Origin: Micromonospora lupini | Lineage (GTDB): Bacteria; Actinomycetota; Actinomycetes; Mycobacteriales; Micromonosporaceae | DNA length: 64,000 bases | Reading direction: 5' to 3' | Assembly (NCBI RefSeq): GCF_026342015.1 | Contig: NZ_JAPENL010000004.1 | Location: forward strand, 1 to 64,000 | In this document: positions 31,489 to 39,483 of the stretch, piece by piece | How the letters are laid out: the number at the start of each line of letters is the position of its first letter | Position numbering within the stretch: the stretch's first letter is position 1 | The notes under the pieces: model-generated | The model's database searches: none | Told to the model about the DNA's origin: nothing | The model's input: the letters and a program-made list of their open reading frames with translations, nothing else | Position numbers and translations under genes: made by a program

Positions 31489-32451
31489 GTGACGTCGAGG
31501 CCGCCCATCATGCTGACCCGGTTCGTCGTCGTCCCCGCCGGCAAGGAGTTCCGCGAGGATCTCCACCCCCGCGACCAGCGGGGTCGCTTCGCCAGACGAC
31601 CTGGCGGGGCCAGCGCGGCCGCGATGACCGACAAGGAGTTCGCGGCCCGGCAGGAATGGGTCGCGAAGACGATCCGACAGGCCCGGTCGAGCCACGCCAC
31701 GGAGATCACCCATCGACACGACGGTGTGTGGGACGCGGAGCGGGATCGCGCACACCGCGAGATCGCCCGGGATCTGTACGCCGCGGCGGCACGGGTGCCG
31801 ACCGAAGGCCGGGCCGTCGTCGCCGGCGGCCTGGGCGGTGCGGGGAAGACGACCACGCTGCGCGACCACGCCGGCATCAACCCCGACGACTACTTCACCA
31901 TCAACCCCGACGACATCAAGGAGGAACTCGCGCGCCGGGGCATGATCCCGCAGGTGCCGGGCCACCCTGACCTGTCCCCGATGGAGCGGGCCGCCCTGGT
32001 GCACTACGAGTCGGGCCGGATCGCGGACCTGGTCGCGGACATGGCGTACCGGGACCGGCGCAACATCATCTGGGACATCACCATGTCGTCGCCGCAGGTG
32101 CTGGAGGATCGGCTCGTCGAGCTGCGGCAGCACGGCTACAGCGAGGCGACCGCGGTGTTCGTCGACATCCCGGTGGAGACGTCGGTGGCGCGGGCGCTGG
32201 ACCGCTACCGCAGGGGTGTCGACGCGTGGCACCGCGGCGAAGGGCTCGGCGGCCGGTACGTGCCACCGGACGTCATCCGGGGACAGCGCGGCCGCGGCGG
32301 CCGCACGATCAACCGGGACACGTTCGACCAGATGCGCGACCGGTTCGCCCGCTGGGCGGTGTACGACAACAGCGTCCACGGCCGGCCCCCGCAGCTGGTC
32401 GAGGCCAGTCACAATGGAGACACGGACGACGACGAGGAGGAGGTGACCTGA
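31489..32451 (+). CDS. Zeta-toxin-like kinase with HPRDxxGRF tag
   Basis: 320 residues. Residues 26-34 are HPRDQRGRF. A P-loop follows at GGLGGAGKTTT (113-123), then DDYFTINPDDIKEELARRG and IIWDITMSSPQVLEDRL, which fit the zeta-toxin/PezT kinase fold (ATP-dependent phosphorylation of UDP-N-acetylglucosamine in the known members). A C-terminal Arg-rich part and acidic tail follow. It is leaderless, behind a late-type promoter, and coupled to a small gene. The tag and late promoter point to a virion-delivered effector rather than a classic toxin-antitoxin pair. Confidence 0.78.
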   Translation: MTSRPPIMLTRFVVVPAGKEFREDLHPRDQRGRFARRPGGASAAAMTDKEFAARQEWVAKTIRQARSSHATEITHRHDGVWDAERDRAHREIARDLYAAAARVPTEGRAVVAGGLGGAGKTTTLRDHAGINPDDYFTINPDDIKEELARRGMIPQVPGHPDLSPMERAALVHYESGRIADLVADMAYRDRRNIIWDITMSSPQVLEDRLVELRQHGYSEATAVFVDIPVETSVARALDRYRRGVDAWHRGEGLGGRYVPPDVIRGQRGRGGRTINRDTFDQMRDRFARWAVYDNSVHGRPPQLVEASHNGDTDDDEEEVT

Positions 32452-32452
32452 G

Positions 32453-32707
32453 ATGACGCAGCGGACCGTACGAGAGCTGCTCGACCTGCTGGCGGCTGGT
32501 GAGCTGACCGTGGACGAGGTGGCTGAGGACTTCCGGATCCGGGAGTGGCCGAAAGCGCCGACCGCGTCCGACGCCGAGCGGTGGGGGGTCGCCGACTCCC
32601 CCGTGCCCGGCGTTGACTCGTGGGCGACCGTGAACGCCGACTCCCGGCTCAGCCCGGACGACTACCAGCTGCTCGGCGATGCGTACCGCGAGGCCGTCGC
32701 CGGCTGA
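32453..32707 (+). CDS. Small protein after zeta-like kinase
   Basis: 84 residues, ATG 1 nt after the kinase stop. Helical N-terminus (RTVRELLDLLAAGELTVDEVAEDFRIREWP) and a DSWATVNADSRLSPDDYQLLGDAY end. It may inhibit the kinase or be a structural partner; it does not resemble the known epsilon antitoxin. Confidence 0.6.
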   Translation: MTQRTVRELLDLLAAGELTVDEVAEDFRIREWPKAPTASDAERWGVADSPVPGVDSWATVNADSRLSPDDYQLLGDAYREAVAG

Positions 32708-32733
32708 CGCAAGACCGAGATCCCAGGCAGGGT
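32706..32733 (+). promoter_or_regulatory. Late-type promoter, copy 3
   Basis: GACGCAAG, 13 nt, GCAGGGT, upstream of the PAYQLGE copy 2 gene. Confidence 0.55.
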
Positions 32734-32783
32734 GATCCCGCGCTGTCGCGTGGGCGATGGCAGAACGAGGAGGCGGGGTACCG

Positions 32784-33170
32784 ATGGCAGACGACACGGA
32801 GACTGGCACGGTCGAGGGCCGGCACGCCAGCGAAGACGAGGCCGGTCTGACCGTGGTCGCGCAGGCCGAGGTGTTCCCCACCAGGCCGGCCGGGCCGGTG
32901 CAGGCCGCGCCGGTGAGCGCGGGCAGCAAGGTCCTCGGGCTGGTCTGGACCGACGGGAAGACGGCCGCCGCTTGGGTGCCGACCACCGCCGGCGGGACGG
33001 ACGTGGCCGCCGCGACCACCTACGTGTGGCAGGTCCTTCAGGCGTACAAGCGCGACGGCGGTCCGGCCCAGGTCCTCTCCCACCCCGACGTGTACGGGCC
33101 GGCGTACCAGCTGGGCGAGGCGAAGCAGTACTCGACTCCGGCCGCGGCGGCGAAGGCTCTGCTCGCCTAA
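32784..33170 (+). CDS. ART-adjacent protein (PAYQLGE family), copy 2
   Basis: 128 residues from the ATG at 32784; an in-frame ATG at 32757 is less well placed. Shares L/VxWxD and GPAYQLGE with the protein at 2959-3330. The N-terminus is an acidic, loosely folded stretch. It lies directly upstream of ART-2, as copy 1 lies directly downstream of ART-1. Function unknown. Confidence 0.65.
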   Translation: MADDTETGTVEGRHASEDEAGLTVVAQAEVFPTRPAGPVQAAPVSAGSKVLGLVWTDGKTAAAWVPTTAGGTDVAAATTYVWQVLQAYKRDGGPAQVLSHPDVYGPAYQLGEAKQYSTPAAAAKALLA

Positions 33171-33175
33171 CCCGC

Positions 33176-33203
33176 GACGCAAGCCTGAAGAGGCGGGCAC
33201 GAT
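33176..33203 (+). promoter_or_regulatory. Late-type promoter, copy 4 (ART-2)
   Basis: GACGCAAG, 13 nt, GCACGAT. The GTG is 7 nt further on. The -10 box lies in the 5' arm of a terminator stem. Confidence 0.75.
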
Positions 33204-33223
33204 CCCGGTCGTGCCCGCCTTTT
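33191..33223 (+). terminator. Terminator overlapping ART-2 start
   Basis: 12-bp perfect stem AGGCGGGCACGA / TCGTGCCCGCCT, TCCCGG loop, then TTTT. It spans the -10 box and the GTG start of ART-2. Confidence 0.75.
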
Positions 33224-34353
33224 CCATACCTCGCTTCGTTGTCCAGCCCGTCGACGAGGTCGACGAGAAGGCTTGGAATCCGGCCCAGCACCCACGTGAC
33301 GCCCGTGGCCGGTTCATCAAGAAGGAACGCAAGAAGTGGGAGCCCAACGCGTTCGCCGCGCTGATGGACCCCAAGAGCCCGATCACGAGCGCGGTGCTCC
33401 AGCAGCGTCTCGCCGACGGCGAGGGCCTCTACGCCGATCGGCAGAAGTGGCTTCGCGCGGTCAACCGGCTCAACAAGCTCGCCGACAAGGGTGAGGAGCA
33501 CCAGAGCTGGCCCAGCGTCAAGGAGCACATCCAGACGCACAAGGAACCCGCCGGGTGGGTCGCATCGAACCTCGAGTTCATGAACACCAAGGCCCTGCAG
33601 GCCGCCGCCATCCGGGAGCTTGAGCGGGAACTGGAACGGCGAGCGTCGGGCAGCGCCGGCATGGCCGGTGCCCTCCGGTTCTGGGCCAACAAGGAGGGCG
33701 ACGCGTGGGCCAAGAAGAACATGCCCAAGCCCAACCTGACCCACAACGAAGAGTTGGCCATCAAGTCGTATACCGGCTCCGGCTACTCCACGATCAACGG
33801 CGAGCTTCGAGTGCCAGGCAGCGGCAGCCAGCTGTCGAAGACGAAGATCAAGCGGCTGCGGTCGGCGTTCAAGAAGGCCGCAGCACCCGAGGACATGATC
33901 GTCTTTCGTGGCTCTCCGCCCGCGATCTTGAAGGGGCTCGGCGGTGACCTCGCCGACCCGGACTCGATGAAGGCGCTGGTCGGCAAGACGTTCACCTCAC
34001 CGACGTTCCACTCCACGTCCATCGGCCGGCAGGCAGCCTTTAATATCAGCGAGGTCCAGTGGATGATCCGGGTTCCGAAGGGCCACCCGGCCTTGTACGT
34101 CAACCGGCCGGAGCTGAGTTCCCACACCGGTGAGCGAGAGGTACTCCTCGACGAGGACACCCACCGCGTGATCCACGGCGTCTACCGCAACCCTGTCGAC
34201 CCCAAGGACCACAAGTGGTACGTCGAGGTAGAGGTCGTACCGAAGGGGTGGAAGCCGGGCCCGAACTGGAAGCCGCAGCCGATCGGTGACGCGTTCGCCG
34301 GTTACCTGTCGAAGCAGCAGTACGAGACCTGGAAGAAGAAGCAGAGCAGCTGA
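33211..34353 (+). CDS. ADP-ribosyltransferase effector with HPRDxxGRF tag (ART-2)
   Basis: 380 residues, leaderless GTG. HPRDARGRF at 27-35. ART motifs: Arg233 (IVFRGSPP), STS at 268-270 (FHSTSIG) and Glu308/Glu310 (GEREVLL). The middle part is Lys-rich and helical (WLRAVNRLNKLADKGEEHQSW), and the base composition is less GC-rich than its neighbours, hinting at a separate origin. The C-terminus (GWKPGPNWKPQPIGDAFAGY) matches the other two ARTs. Target unknown. Confidence 0.85.
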   Translation: MPAFSIPRFVVQPVDEVDEKAWNPAQHPRDARGRFIKKERKKWEPNAFAALMDPKSPITSAVLQQRLADGEGLYADRQKWLRAVNRLNKLADKGEEHQSWPSVKEHIQTHKEPAGWVASNLEFMNTKALQAAAIRELERELERRASGSAGMAGALRFWANKEGDAWAKKNMPKPNLTHNEELAIKSYTGSGYSTINGELRVPGSGSQLSKTKIKRLRSAFKKAAAPEDMIVFRGSPPAILKGLGGDLADPDSMKALVGKTFTSPTFHSTSIGRQAAFNISEVQWMIRVPKGHPALYVNRPELSSHTGEREVLLDEDTHRVIHGVYRNPVDPKDHKWYVEVEVVPKGWKPGPNWKPQPIGDAFAGYLSKQQYETWKKKQSS

Positions 34354-34355
34354 GC

Positions 34356-34383
34356 GACGTTAGGTGCTGGCGGCGGTCACCAT
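34356..34383 (+). promoter_or_regulatory. Late-type promoter, copy 5 (ART-3)
   Basis: GACGTTAG, 13 nt, TCACCAT. The GTG of ART-3 follows 6 nt later. Confidence 0.7.
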
Positions 34384-34401
34384 CCCGGGGTGATCGCCGC
34401 C
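34369..34401 (+). terminator. Stem-loop overlapping ART-3 start
   Basis: 13-bp stem GGCGGCGGTCACC / GGTGATCGCCGCC (one G-T pair) with an ATCCCGG loop. No T tract. It has the same layout as the stem at ART-2. Confidence 0.6.
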
Positions 34402-35256
34402 AACGTGTCTCAGCCCTTGCTGGTCGCCCGATACAGCGTGGCGGGCAAGAACTTCCGGGAGGAGCTGCACCCGCGTGATGGGGACGGCCGGTTCGCCCGC
34501 AAGCCGGGCGCCGGCTCGGCCGTCCCCGGCGGTCTGGCTGGTGCCGGCGGACCGCGCCGGCCGACGCCGGCGGAGCGCGGTGGGATGCGCGATGCCCGCC
34601 GCTTCGCCAGCGACGACGACGCGATCGACTGGGCGGTCGAGAACCTGGAGCCACCGGACCTGACCGATGAGGAGCGAGAGGCGGTCGTCGACTACACGGG
34701 CGACCGCTACCAGGAGATGAACGAAGCCCTGCGTACCTTCGACCAGGACGGCACCGAGCCGGACCACTGGACGATGGACAGGATCACCGCGGTCCGGTCG
34801 GCGATCGCGAAATCCCCGGCGCCGGAGTCGTTCGTGGTGTTCCGGGGCAGCCCACCGAAGATCCTCGAAAGCATGATCGGGAAGCTCGGCGAGCCGGACG
34901 ACGACGAGCGGTTGCAGCGGCTGGTCGGGCAGACATTTGACGTGCCGACCTTCCACTCAACGTCCGTTGGGGCGAAGGCGTACTTCGAGTACAACCCGGT
35001 GCAGTGGATGATCAAGATCCCGGAGGGACAGCCGGCGTTATGGGTCGAGGGTGACTTGACGCTGAACGAGGGCGAGCGGGAGGTGCTGCTGCCGGACAAC
35101 ACCCGCCGGGTCATCCACGCGATCTACCGGCGCCCCTCCAACCCGAAGCAGCTCTTCGTGGAGATCGAGGTCGTGCCGAGCGACTGGCGGCCGGGCGAGG
35201 ACTGGGTGCCGCAGCCGTTCGGTGACGCCTATGCCGGCTACGAGACGAGCGAGTAG
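34390..35256 (+). CDS. ADP-ribosyltransferase effector with HPRDxxGRF tag (ART-3)
   Basis: 288 residues, leaderless GTG. HPRDGDGRF at 27-35, then a Gly/Pro-rich linker. ART motifs: Arg152 (FVVFRGSPP), STS at 190-192 (FHSTSVG) and Glu229/Glu231 (GEREVLL). It is the shortest of the three paralogues and lacks most of the Lys-rich middle of ART-2. The C-terminus ends GDAYAGYETSE. Confidence 0.85.
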   Translation: MIAANVSQPLLVARYSVAGKNFREELHPRDGDGRFARKPGAGSAVPGGLAGAGGPRRPTPAERGGMRDARRFASDDDAIDWAVENLEPPDLTDEEREAVVDYTGDRYQEMNEALRTFDQDGTEPDHWTMDRITAVRSAIAKSPAPESFVVFRGSPPKILESMIGKLGEPDDDERLQRLVGQTFDVPTFHSTSVGAKAYFEYNPVQWMIKIPEGQPALWVEGDLTLNEGEREVLLPDNTRRVIHAIYRRPSNPKQLFVEIEVVPSDWRPGEDWVPQPFGDAYAGYETSE

Positions 35257-35262
35257 AGCAGC

Positions 35263-35290
35263 GACGTAAGGGCTGCCCGGCGGCGACCCT
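35263..35290 (+). promoter_or_regulatory. Late-type promoter, copy 6 (terminase)
   Basis: GACGTAAG, 13 nt, CGACCCT. It lies 45 nt upstream of the terminase GTG. Confidence 0.65.
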
Positions 35291-35296
35291 GTGCGG

Positions 35297-35332
35297 GTGG
35301 ACACCCCCCAGGTCGCGTCCGGAGTCGGGTAG
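35297..35332 (+). CDS. Possible 11-codon leader peptide
   Basis: GTG GAC ACC ... TAG (MDTPQVASGVG), in frame with the terminase and beginning 6 nt after the late -10 box. It is placed exactly where leaderless genes start elsewhere in this genome. May be chance. Confidence 0.3.
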   Translation: MDTPQVASGVG

Positions 35333-35335
35333 ACG

Positions 35336-37051
35336 GTGCAGCAGAGAACGAAGGCGAGGGGCACAGCGGCGAAGGGCCGCTCCGCCCTTGGCAGTGCCCT
35401 GCTGTCGGACCTGCTGTCCGTGCCACCGAAGGCACGCAAGCGGGTCATGGCGGACCTGGACGAGCAGGACCTGGCGGTGCTGCTGGCCACCTCCCACACA
35501 GAGCTGGGCACGGCGTACGCCCTCTGGCAGGGCGACCCCGTCGGGTTCGTCGAGGAGGTCCTCGGAGATGCGGTGTGGTCGGGGCAGAAGCGGCTGCTCC
35601 GGTCGCTGACCACGCACCAGCAGACCGCCGTGCCGTCGGCGTTCGGCACCGGCAAGACCAAATCGGCGTCGTTGGCGGCCGCGTACTGGGCGTGCGTGTA
35701 CCCGCCGGGGACGGCGGTGGTGGTGACGATCGCGCCCCGCTGGCGGCAGGTGCTGCGGCAGGTGTGGCCGGAGATCCGGCGCGGGGTCACCCGGGCCGGG
35801 TTGCCCGGGCGGGTCGACCAGGCGCAGTGGACCCTCGCCGACTCGCAGGGCCTGGAGCACGTGGTCGCGTACGGCATCGCCGCGGCGCCGAACTCCGAGG
35901 ACGCCGTGCAGGGCATCCACTCGCCGAACCTCCTCCTGGTGGTCGACGAGGGCGGCGGCATCGCCCCGAAGATCGGCCGGAACATGGCCGGTCTGATGAC
36001 CGGCTCCAACTCGCGGATGCTGGTGATCGGGAACCCGCCCACGGACGACGAGGGCTCGTGGTTCGAGAAGCTGTGCCTGGCAGACCGGGTCAACCAGATC
36101 CGCCTGTCGGCGTACTCGACACCGGCATTCACCGGCGAAGAGACACCGATGTGCCGGTCGTGCCCGCCTGCGGTGCCACCGCACCGGTTGTCGTCGCACC
36201 TGGTCGACGAGGCGTGGGTGGCCAACGCGATCGAGGACCACGGTCCGGACAGCCGCTACGTGGAGGCCAAGGTCCACGCCCGGTTCCCCAAGGGGGGCCC
36301 GAATACCCTCATCCCCAGCATGTGGGTGGAGACCGCCTACAACTCGGACGAGCCCGGCGACGAAGCCTACGTGCCGTTGAACTCCCTGCAACTGGCCGAG
36401 GAGCGCCGCGATCTCCTGGTCCGCCGCGGCGCCTGGGTGCGCTTGGGCGTCGACGTCGCTGCCGACGGCGGCGACGAGGTGGTGGTGTCCCGATGCGTCG
36501 GTGACCTCCTGACGATCGAGCACGCCAGCGCGGGGTCGGCGAACGCCAACGCGGTGGACGTCGCCGGGCGCGTCTTGCAGCAGATCCACCGGGCGCAGCA
36601 GCTCGCCGACCGGCTCGGCACGGTGGCGCCGGTGCGGGTGAAGGTCGACGTGATCGGCGTCGGGTGGGCGGTGTACTCGCAGTTGGAGCGCTGGGGTGAG
36701 GAAGGCAAGCACAAGGCGGAGATCGTCAAGGTCGACGTGCGGGAGAGCGTGCGCCGCTCCTACGATGCGGCGACGCTGCGCCCGGCGAAGAAGCGCGACG
36801 AGTTGTGGCTGGCCATGCGGTCGCTGCTGGTGCCGCGCAAGGACGGCGAGTCGATGTTGCGGCTGCGGGTCGACGATCGGACGATCGCGCAGCTGTCGGC
36901 GCCCCGCTACTCGACGAACAACGCCGGCGAGACGGTGGTGGAGTCCAAGGACAAGATGCGCGCCCGCGGCATCCGCTCGCCGGACCGGGCCGAGGCCGTG
37001 TGCCTGGCCGTGTACGAGCCGGAGGTACAGCGGTCTCGGCTTTTGGCCTAA
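35336..37051 (+). CDS. terL: Terminase large subunit
   Basis: 571 residues. ATPase: Walker A GTGKT (104-108), Walker B LLLVVDEGGG (Asp204, Glu205). Nuclease: Asp373 (LGVDVAADGG), Asp438 (VKVDVIG) and Asp550 (RSPDRAEAV). The enzyme pumps DNA into the prohead and cuts it. It precedes a reverse regulatory cassette rather than the portal gene, an unusual order. No small terminase was recognised nearby. A bidirectional terminator follows. Confidence 0.93.
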   Translation: MQQRTKARGTAAKGRSALGSALLSDLLSVPPKARKRVMADLDEQDLAVLLATSHTELGTAYALWQGDPVGFVEEVLGDAVWSGQKRLLRSLTTHQQTAVPSAFGTGKTKSASLAAAYWACVYPPGTAVVVTIAPRWRQVLRQVWPEIRRGVTRAGLPGRVDQAQWTLADSQGLEHVVAYGIAAAPNSEDAVQGIHSPNLLLVVDEGGGIAPKIGRNMAGLMTGSNSRMLVIGNPPTDDEGSWFEKLCLADRVNQIRLSAYSTPAFTGEETPMCRSCPPAVPPHRLSSHLVDEAWVANAIEDHGPDSRYVEAKVHARFPKGGPNTLIPSMWVETAYNSDEPGDEAYVPLNSLQLAEERRDLLVRRGAWVRLGVDVAADGGDEVVVSRCVGDLLTIEHASAGSANANAVDVAGRVLQQIHRAQQLADRLGTVAPVRVKVDVIGVGWAVYSQLERWGEEGKHKAEIVKVDVRESVRRSYDAATLRPAKKRDELWLAMRSLLVPRKDGESMLRLRVDDRTIAQLSAPRYSTNNAGETVVESKDKMRARGIRSPDRAEAVCLAVYEPEVQRSRLLA

Positions 37052-37055
37052 CCTG

Positions 37056-37104
37056 CCTTGGTGTGGCCCGCGTCCACCCCCGTCGGACGCGGGCCGCACC
37101 AAGG
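37056..37104. terminator. Bidirectional terminator
   Basis: CCTTGGTGTGGCCCGCGTCC and its near-perfect complement between convergent terL and the PAP2 gene. Confidence 0.75.
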
Positions 37105-37105
37105 G

Positions 37106-37720
37106 TCAGGCGATGGCGGCGTACACGGCGGCCGCGAGGGCCGCGCCGAGCACCGCGCCGGCCACGACCTGGGCGATGGTGTGCGCCCGGAGATACACCC
37201 GGGACCAGCCGATCAGCGCCACCACGAGCACCCCGGCGGCGAAACCTGGTCCGATCAGGAGGGCGAGGACGGCGAACGACCCGGCCGACACGGCCGAGTG
37301 CGCCGAGAGCTTCCACGCCTGGTTGATCGCCGTCGACACGCCGAGGACGACCAGCATGACGGCGATCATCGCGATCAGCGGCCGGGGTGCGCCGAGGAGC
37401 AGGAACAGCACCAGGCTGGCGAGGACCGAGGCGATGCCGACCAGGAGTACGCCCTTGCGCTGCTCTCGTTGGCTGATGTGGTGGTCGGTGACCCGGCCGG
37501 TGCGCTTCGCGTACAGGATCGCCCCGAACGGGATCACCGCCGAGAACAGTGCGGCGAGGGCACCCCACCCGGCGCCGGCCGTCAGGGTCGGCGACGCGAC
37601 CAGGGCGACGACGACGGGCATGATCGCCGCCCACACCGCCGGCTGGAGCACCTCCGTAACCAGGTGCGCGGTCCGCCCGGCAGTGCTGGTCGGTGTACTG
37701 GTGTCTGCCTGAACGCTCAC
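37106..37720 (-). CDS. PAP2-like lipid phosphatase/membrane protein
   Basis: 204 residues, GTG overlapping the upstream stop. About six TM segments. It has a LSAHSAVSAG stretch and SRVYLRAHTIAQVVAG, resembling PAP2 motifs C2 and C3 (SRxxxxxH), though C2 lacks PSGH and so activity is uncertain. It forms the last gene of the XRE/ImmA cassette. Confidence 0.7.
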   Translation of the reverse strand: MSVQADTSTPTSTAGRTAHLVTEVLQPAVWAAIMPVVVALVASPTLTAGAGWGALAALFSAVIPFGAILYAKRTGRVTDHHISQREQRKGVLLVGIASVLASLVLFLLLGAPRPLIAMIAVMLVVLGVSTAINQAWKLSAHSAVSAGSFAVLALLIGPGFAAGVLVVALIGWSRVYLRAHTIAQVVAGAVLGAALAAAVYAAIA

Positions 37721-38994
37721 TGTTGCGCCTGTCCGAACCCGAGGTCGTCGAGGGTCTTGGACACCCAGTTGCGACCTTCCAGCCGCGCGTGCTCCCGCTC
37801 GGCTAGCAGCTCGGCGACGACCGGGGAGCGGTCAAGGGCCTGAGAGACACGGCCGAGCCACCGCACTTCACCGGTGAGGTCTTCGCCGCCCGGCTCCACC
37901 TCACCGGTGCCGGCCTGATCTTCGCCGCGGGCCTTCGCGTCCAGCGCCAAGGCGACGACTGCCGCCTCTACGACGGCCTGCAGGTCCAGCCCGGACAGTC
38001 CGGCCTGCCGGCCGAGGGCGATGGCGCGGGTCTGCACGTGGCCGTCGAACCATGGGGCCAGTTGGAGGTAACCGTCGCGGATCTCCAGGACCCGGCGGCT
38101 GAGTGACCGTCCGTCGCCCATCCAGCTGGCCGCCCAGGCCGTCATGCGCCCCCAGAGGTGCGTCGGGCGGGGCTGGCGGCGCGGGATCGCCGGGTGGGCC
38201 TGGACGATGGCCCGCCACAGCGGCTCCATCAGCTCGGTCTGGTGGGCGTCCTGCGCACGGTGCAGGGCAGCCGCGCTGGCGTTGGCGGTTCCGGGCAGGA
38301 CCGACCCGATGACGATGAGGCCGATGCCGAGCAGCTGGCAGACGTACGAGAACTTCGTCCAGTCGGCGGTGAAGTCACCGCCGGCCAGCTCGATAACGGC
38401 GACGACGATGATGGTCACGGAGTATCCGAGGGCGACCAGGCCGCCGGCGGCGAACAGGTGCAGCCCGAGCCGGGTGACTCGCCTGCCGGTGAGGCGGCGG
38501 GCGTAGCGCAGCGACAGGCGGGCCAGGTCGATCAGGGTGTAGGTGAGCATCCCACCGAACACGATCATGTAGAGCGCGATCGGCGGCCGGTTGGCGTAGG
38601 TGCTGAACCATTCCTGGTTGGTGGCCGGGGTACGGGCGATCACGAACAGTGTGGCCATCACAGCGGTGGCGGCGGCGGCGATGGCCTGCCGGATGTAGAC
38701 GGCCCGCTGGGTGGTCTGCGGGGTGTGCGTCCAGTAGACGAGCATGCACAGTGCCGCGGTGGCCGCCCACATGGTGAGGGCGTGTGAGATCAGCCGCGAG
38801 ACGTGGGGCACGCCGGCCAGGTCGTTCAGGCCGGTGCGGATGTCAGGGGTCAAGACCGCCAGCGCCAGCGCGAGGCAGAGCAGCGCGACTCCCATCCATG
38901 TGCGCGAGGGGACGCGACTACCACCGCGCAGGGTAGATGCGGTGTAGGCGCCGGCGCACAGCGCCGCTAAAGCCACGAGTGCCGTGAAGATCAT
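37717..38994 (-). CDS. MAB_1171c-like multi-TM membrane protein
   Basis: 425 residues from the ATG at 38994, inside the 3' end of the ImmA gene. Seven or so TM segments fill residues 1-250. The cytoplasmic C-terminal domain of about 170 residues is rich in Leu/Ala/Glu (RRVLEIRDGYLQLAPWFDG). This matches a family that in actinobacteria typically sits between an ImmA/IrrE peptidase and other membrane genes. It may sense or transmit a signal to the switch. Confidence 0.65.
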   Translation of the reverse strand: MIFTALVALAALCAGAYTASTLRGGSRVPSRTWMGVALLCLALALAVLTPDIRTGLNDLAGVPHVSRLISHALTMWAATAALCMLVYWTHTPQTTQRAVYIRQAIAAAATAVMATLFVIARTPATNQEWFSTYANRPPIALYMIVFGGMLTYTLIDLARLSLRYARRLTGRRVTRLGLHLFAAGGLVALGYSVTIIVVAVIELAGGDFTADWTKFSYVCQLLGIGLIVIGSVLPGTANASAAALHRAQDAHQTELMEPLWRAIVQAHPAIPRRQPRPTHLWGRMTAWAASWMGDGRSLSRRVLEIRDGYLQLAPWFDGHVQTRAIALGRQAGLSGLDLQAVVEAAVVALALDAKARGEDQAGTGEVEPGGEDLTGEVRWLGRVSQALDRSPVVAELLAEREHARLEGRNWVSKTLDDLGFGQAQQ

Positions 38995-39436
38995 AGGTGG
39001 GGGTGTCCGATCCGAAAGTGTCGATGACGCAGAGCAGGTCCTGGTCGACCGGCTGAGGTGGCGCTGGTGGAGAGTCGGCACGGTGGAGGATCGCCGCGGC
39101 GAACTCGTTCGCCTCGACCTCGTGGTGCCGGTTGTACGGGCTCTCGCTGATCAGGCCTTCCAGCTCAGCCAGGTCCCGAGATGGATGCTCCAGCACCATG
39201 TGCGCGATCTCGTGCAACACGACGCCGGCTCGTTTGAACGGCCCGGAGCGGGCCGGATAGGCGATGTAGTCGGCGCGTGGCGTGGCGACCCAGAGCCCGT
39301 GCATGCCGTGCATCTCGGCGGGAATGAGCTGGATGGTTCGCCCGCGGAGGCGAGCGATCTGCCCGACCAAGGCCGTCAGGTTCCAGGGTGTGGGTAGCGT
39401 CAATCTCTCAAGGAGATCACCCGCTGGGGTTTCCAA
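38918..39436 (-). CDS. ImmA/IrrE-type zinc metallopeptidase
   Basis: 172 residues, TTG start, because a stop lies just upstream in frame. The zinc site is HEIAH (75-79) with a downstream Glu in HHEVEANEF (106-111). Relatives cleave an XRE repressor to induce mobile elements. The XRE gene is immediately upstream, so this is a likely repressor/anti-repressor pair. Confidence 0.85.
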   Translation of the reverse strand: METPAGDLLERLTLPTPWNLTALVGQIARLRGRTIQLIPAEMHGMHGLWVATPRADYIAYPARSGPFKRAGVVLHEIAHMVLEHPSRDLAELEGLISESPYNRHHEVEANEFAAAILHRADSPPAPPQPVDQDLLCVIDTFGSDTPTYDLHGTRGFSGAVRRRLHRIYPARW

Positions 39437-39483
39437 GGCTCACCGTCCGTCCCGTGGTCGTTGTCCCCTTTGCTGGTGCGGCT

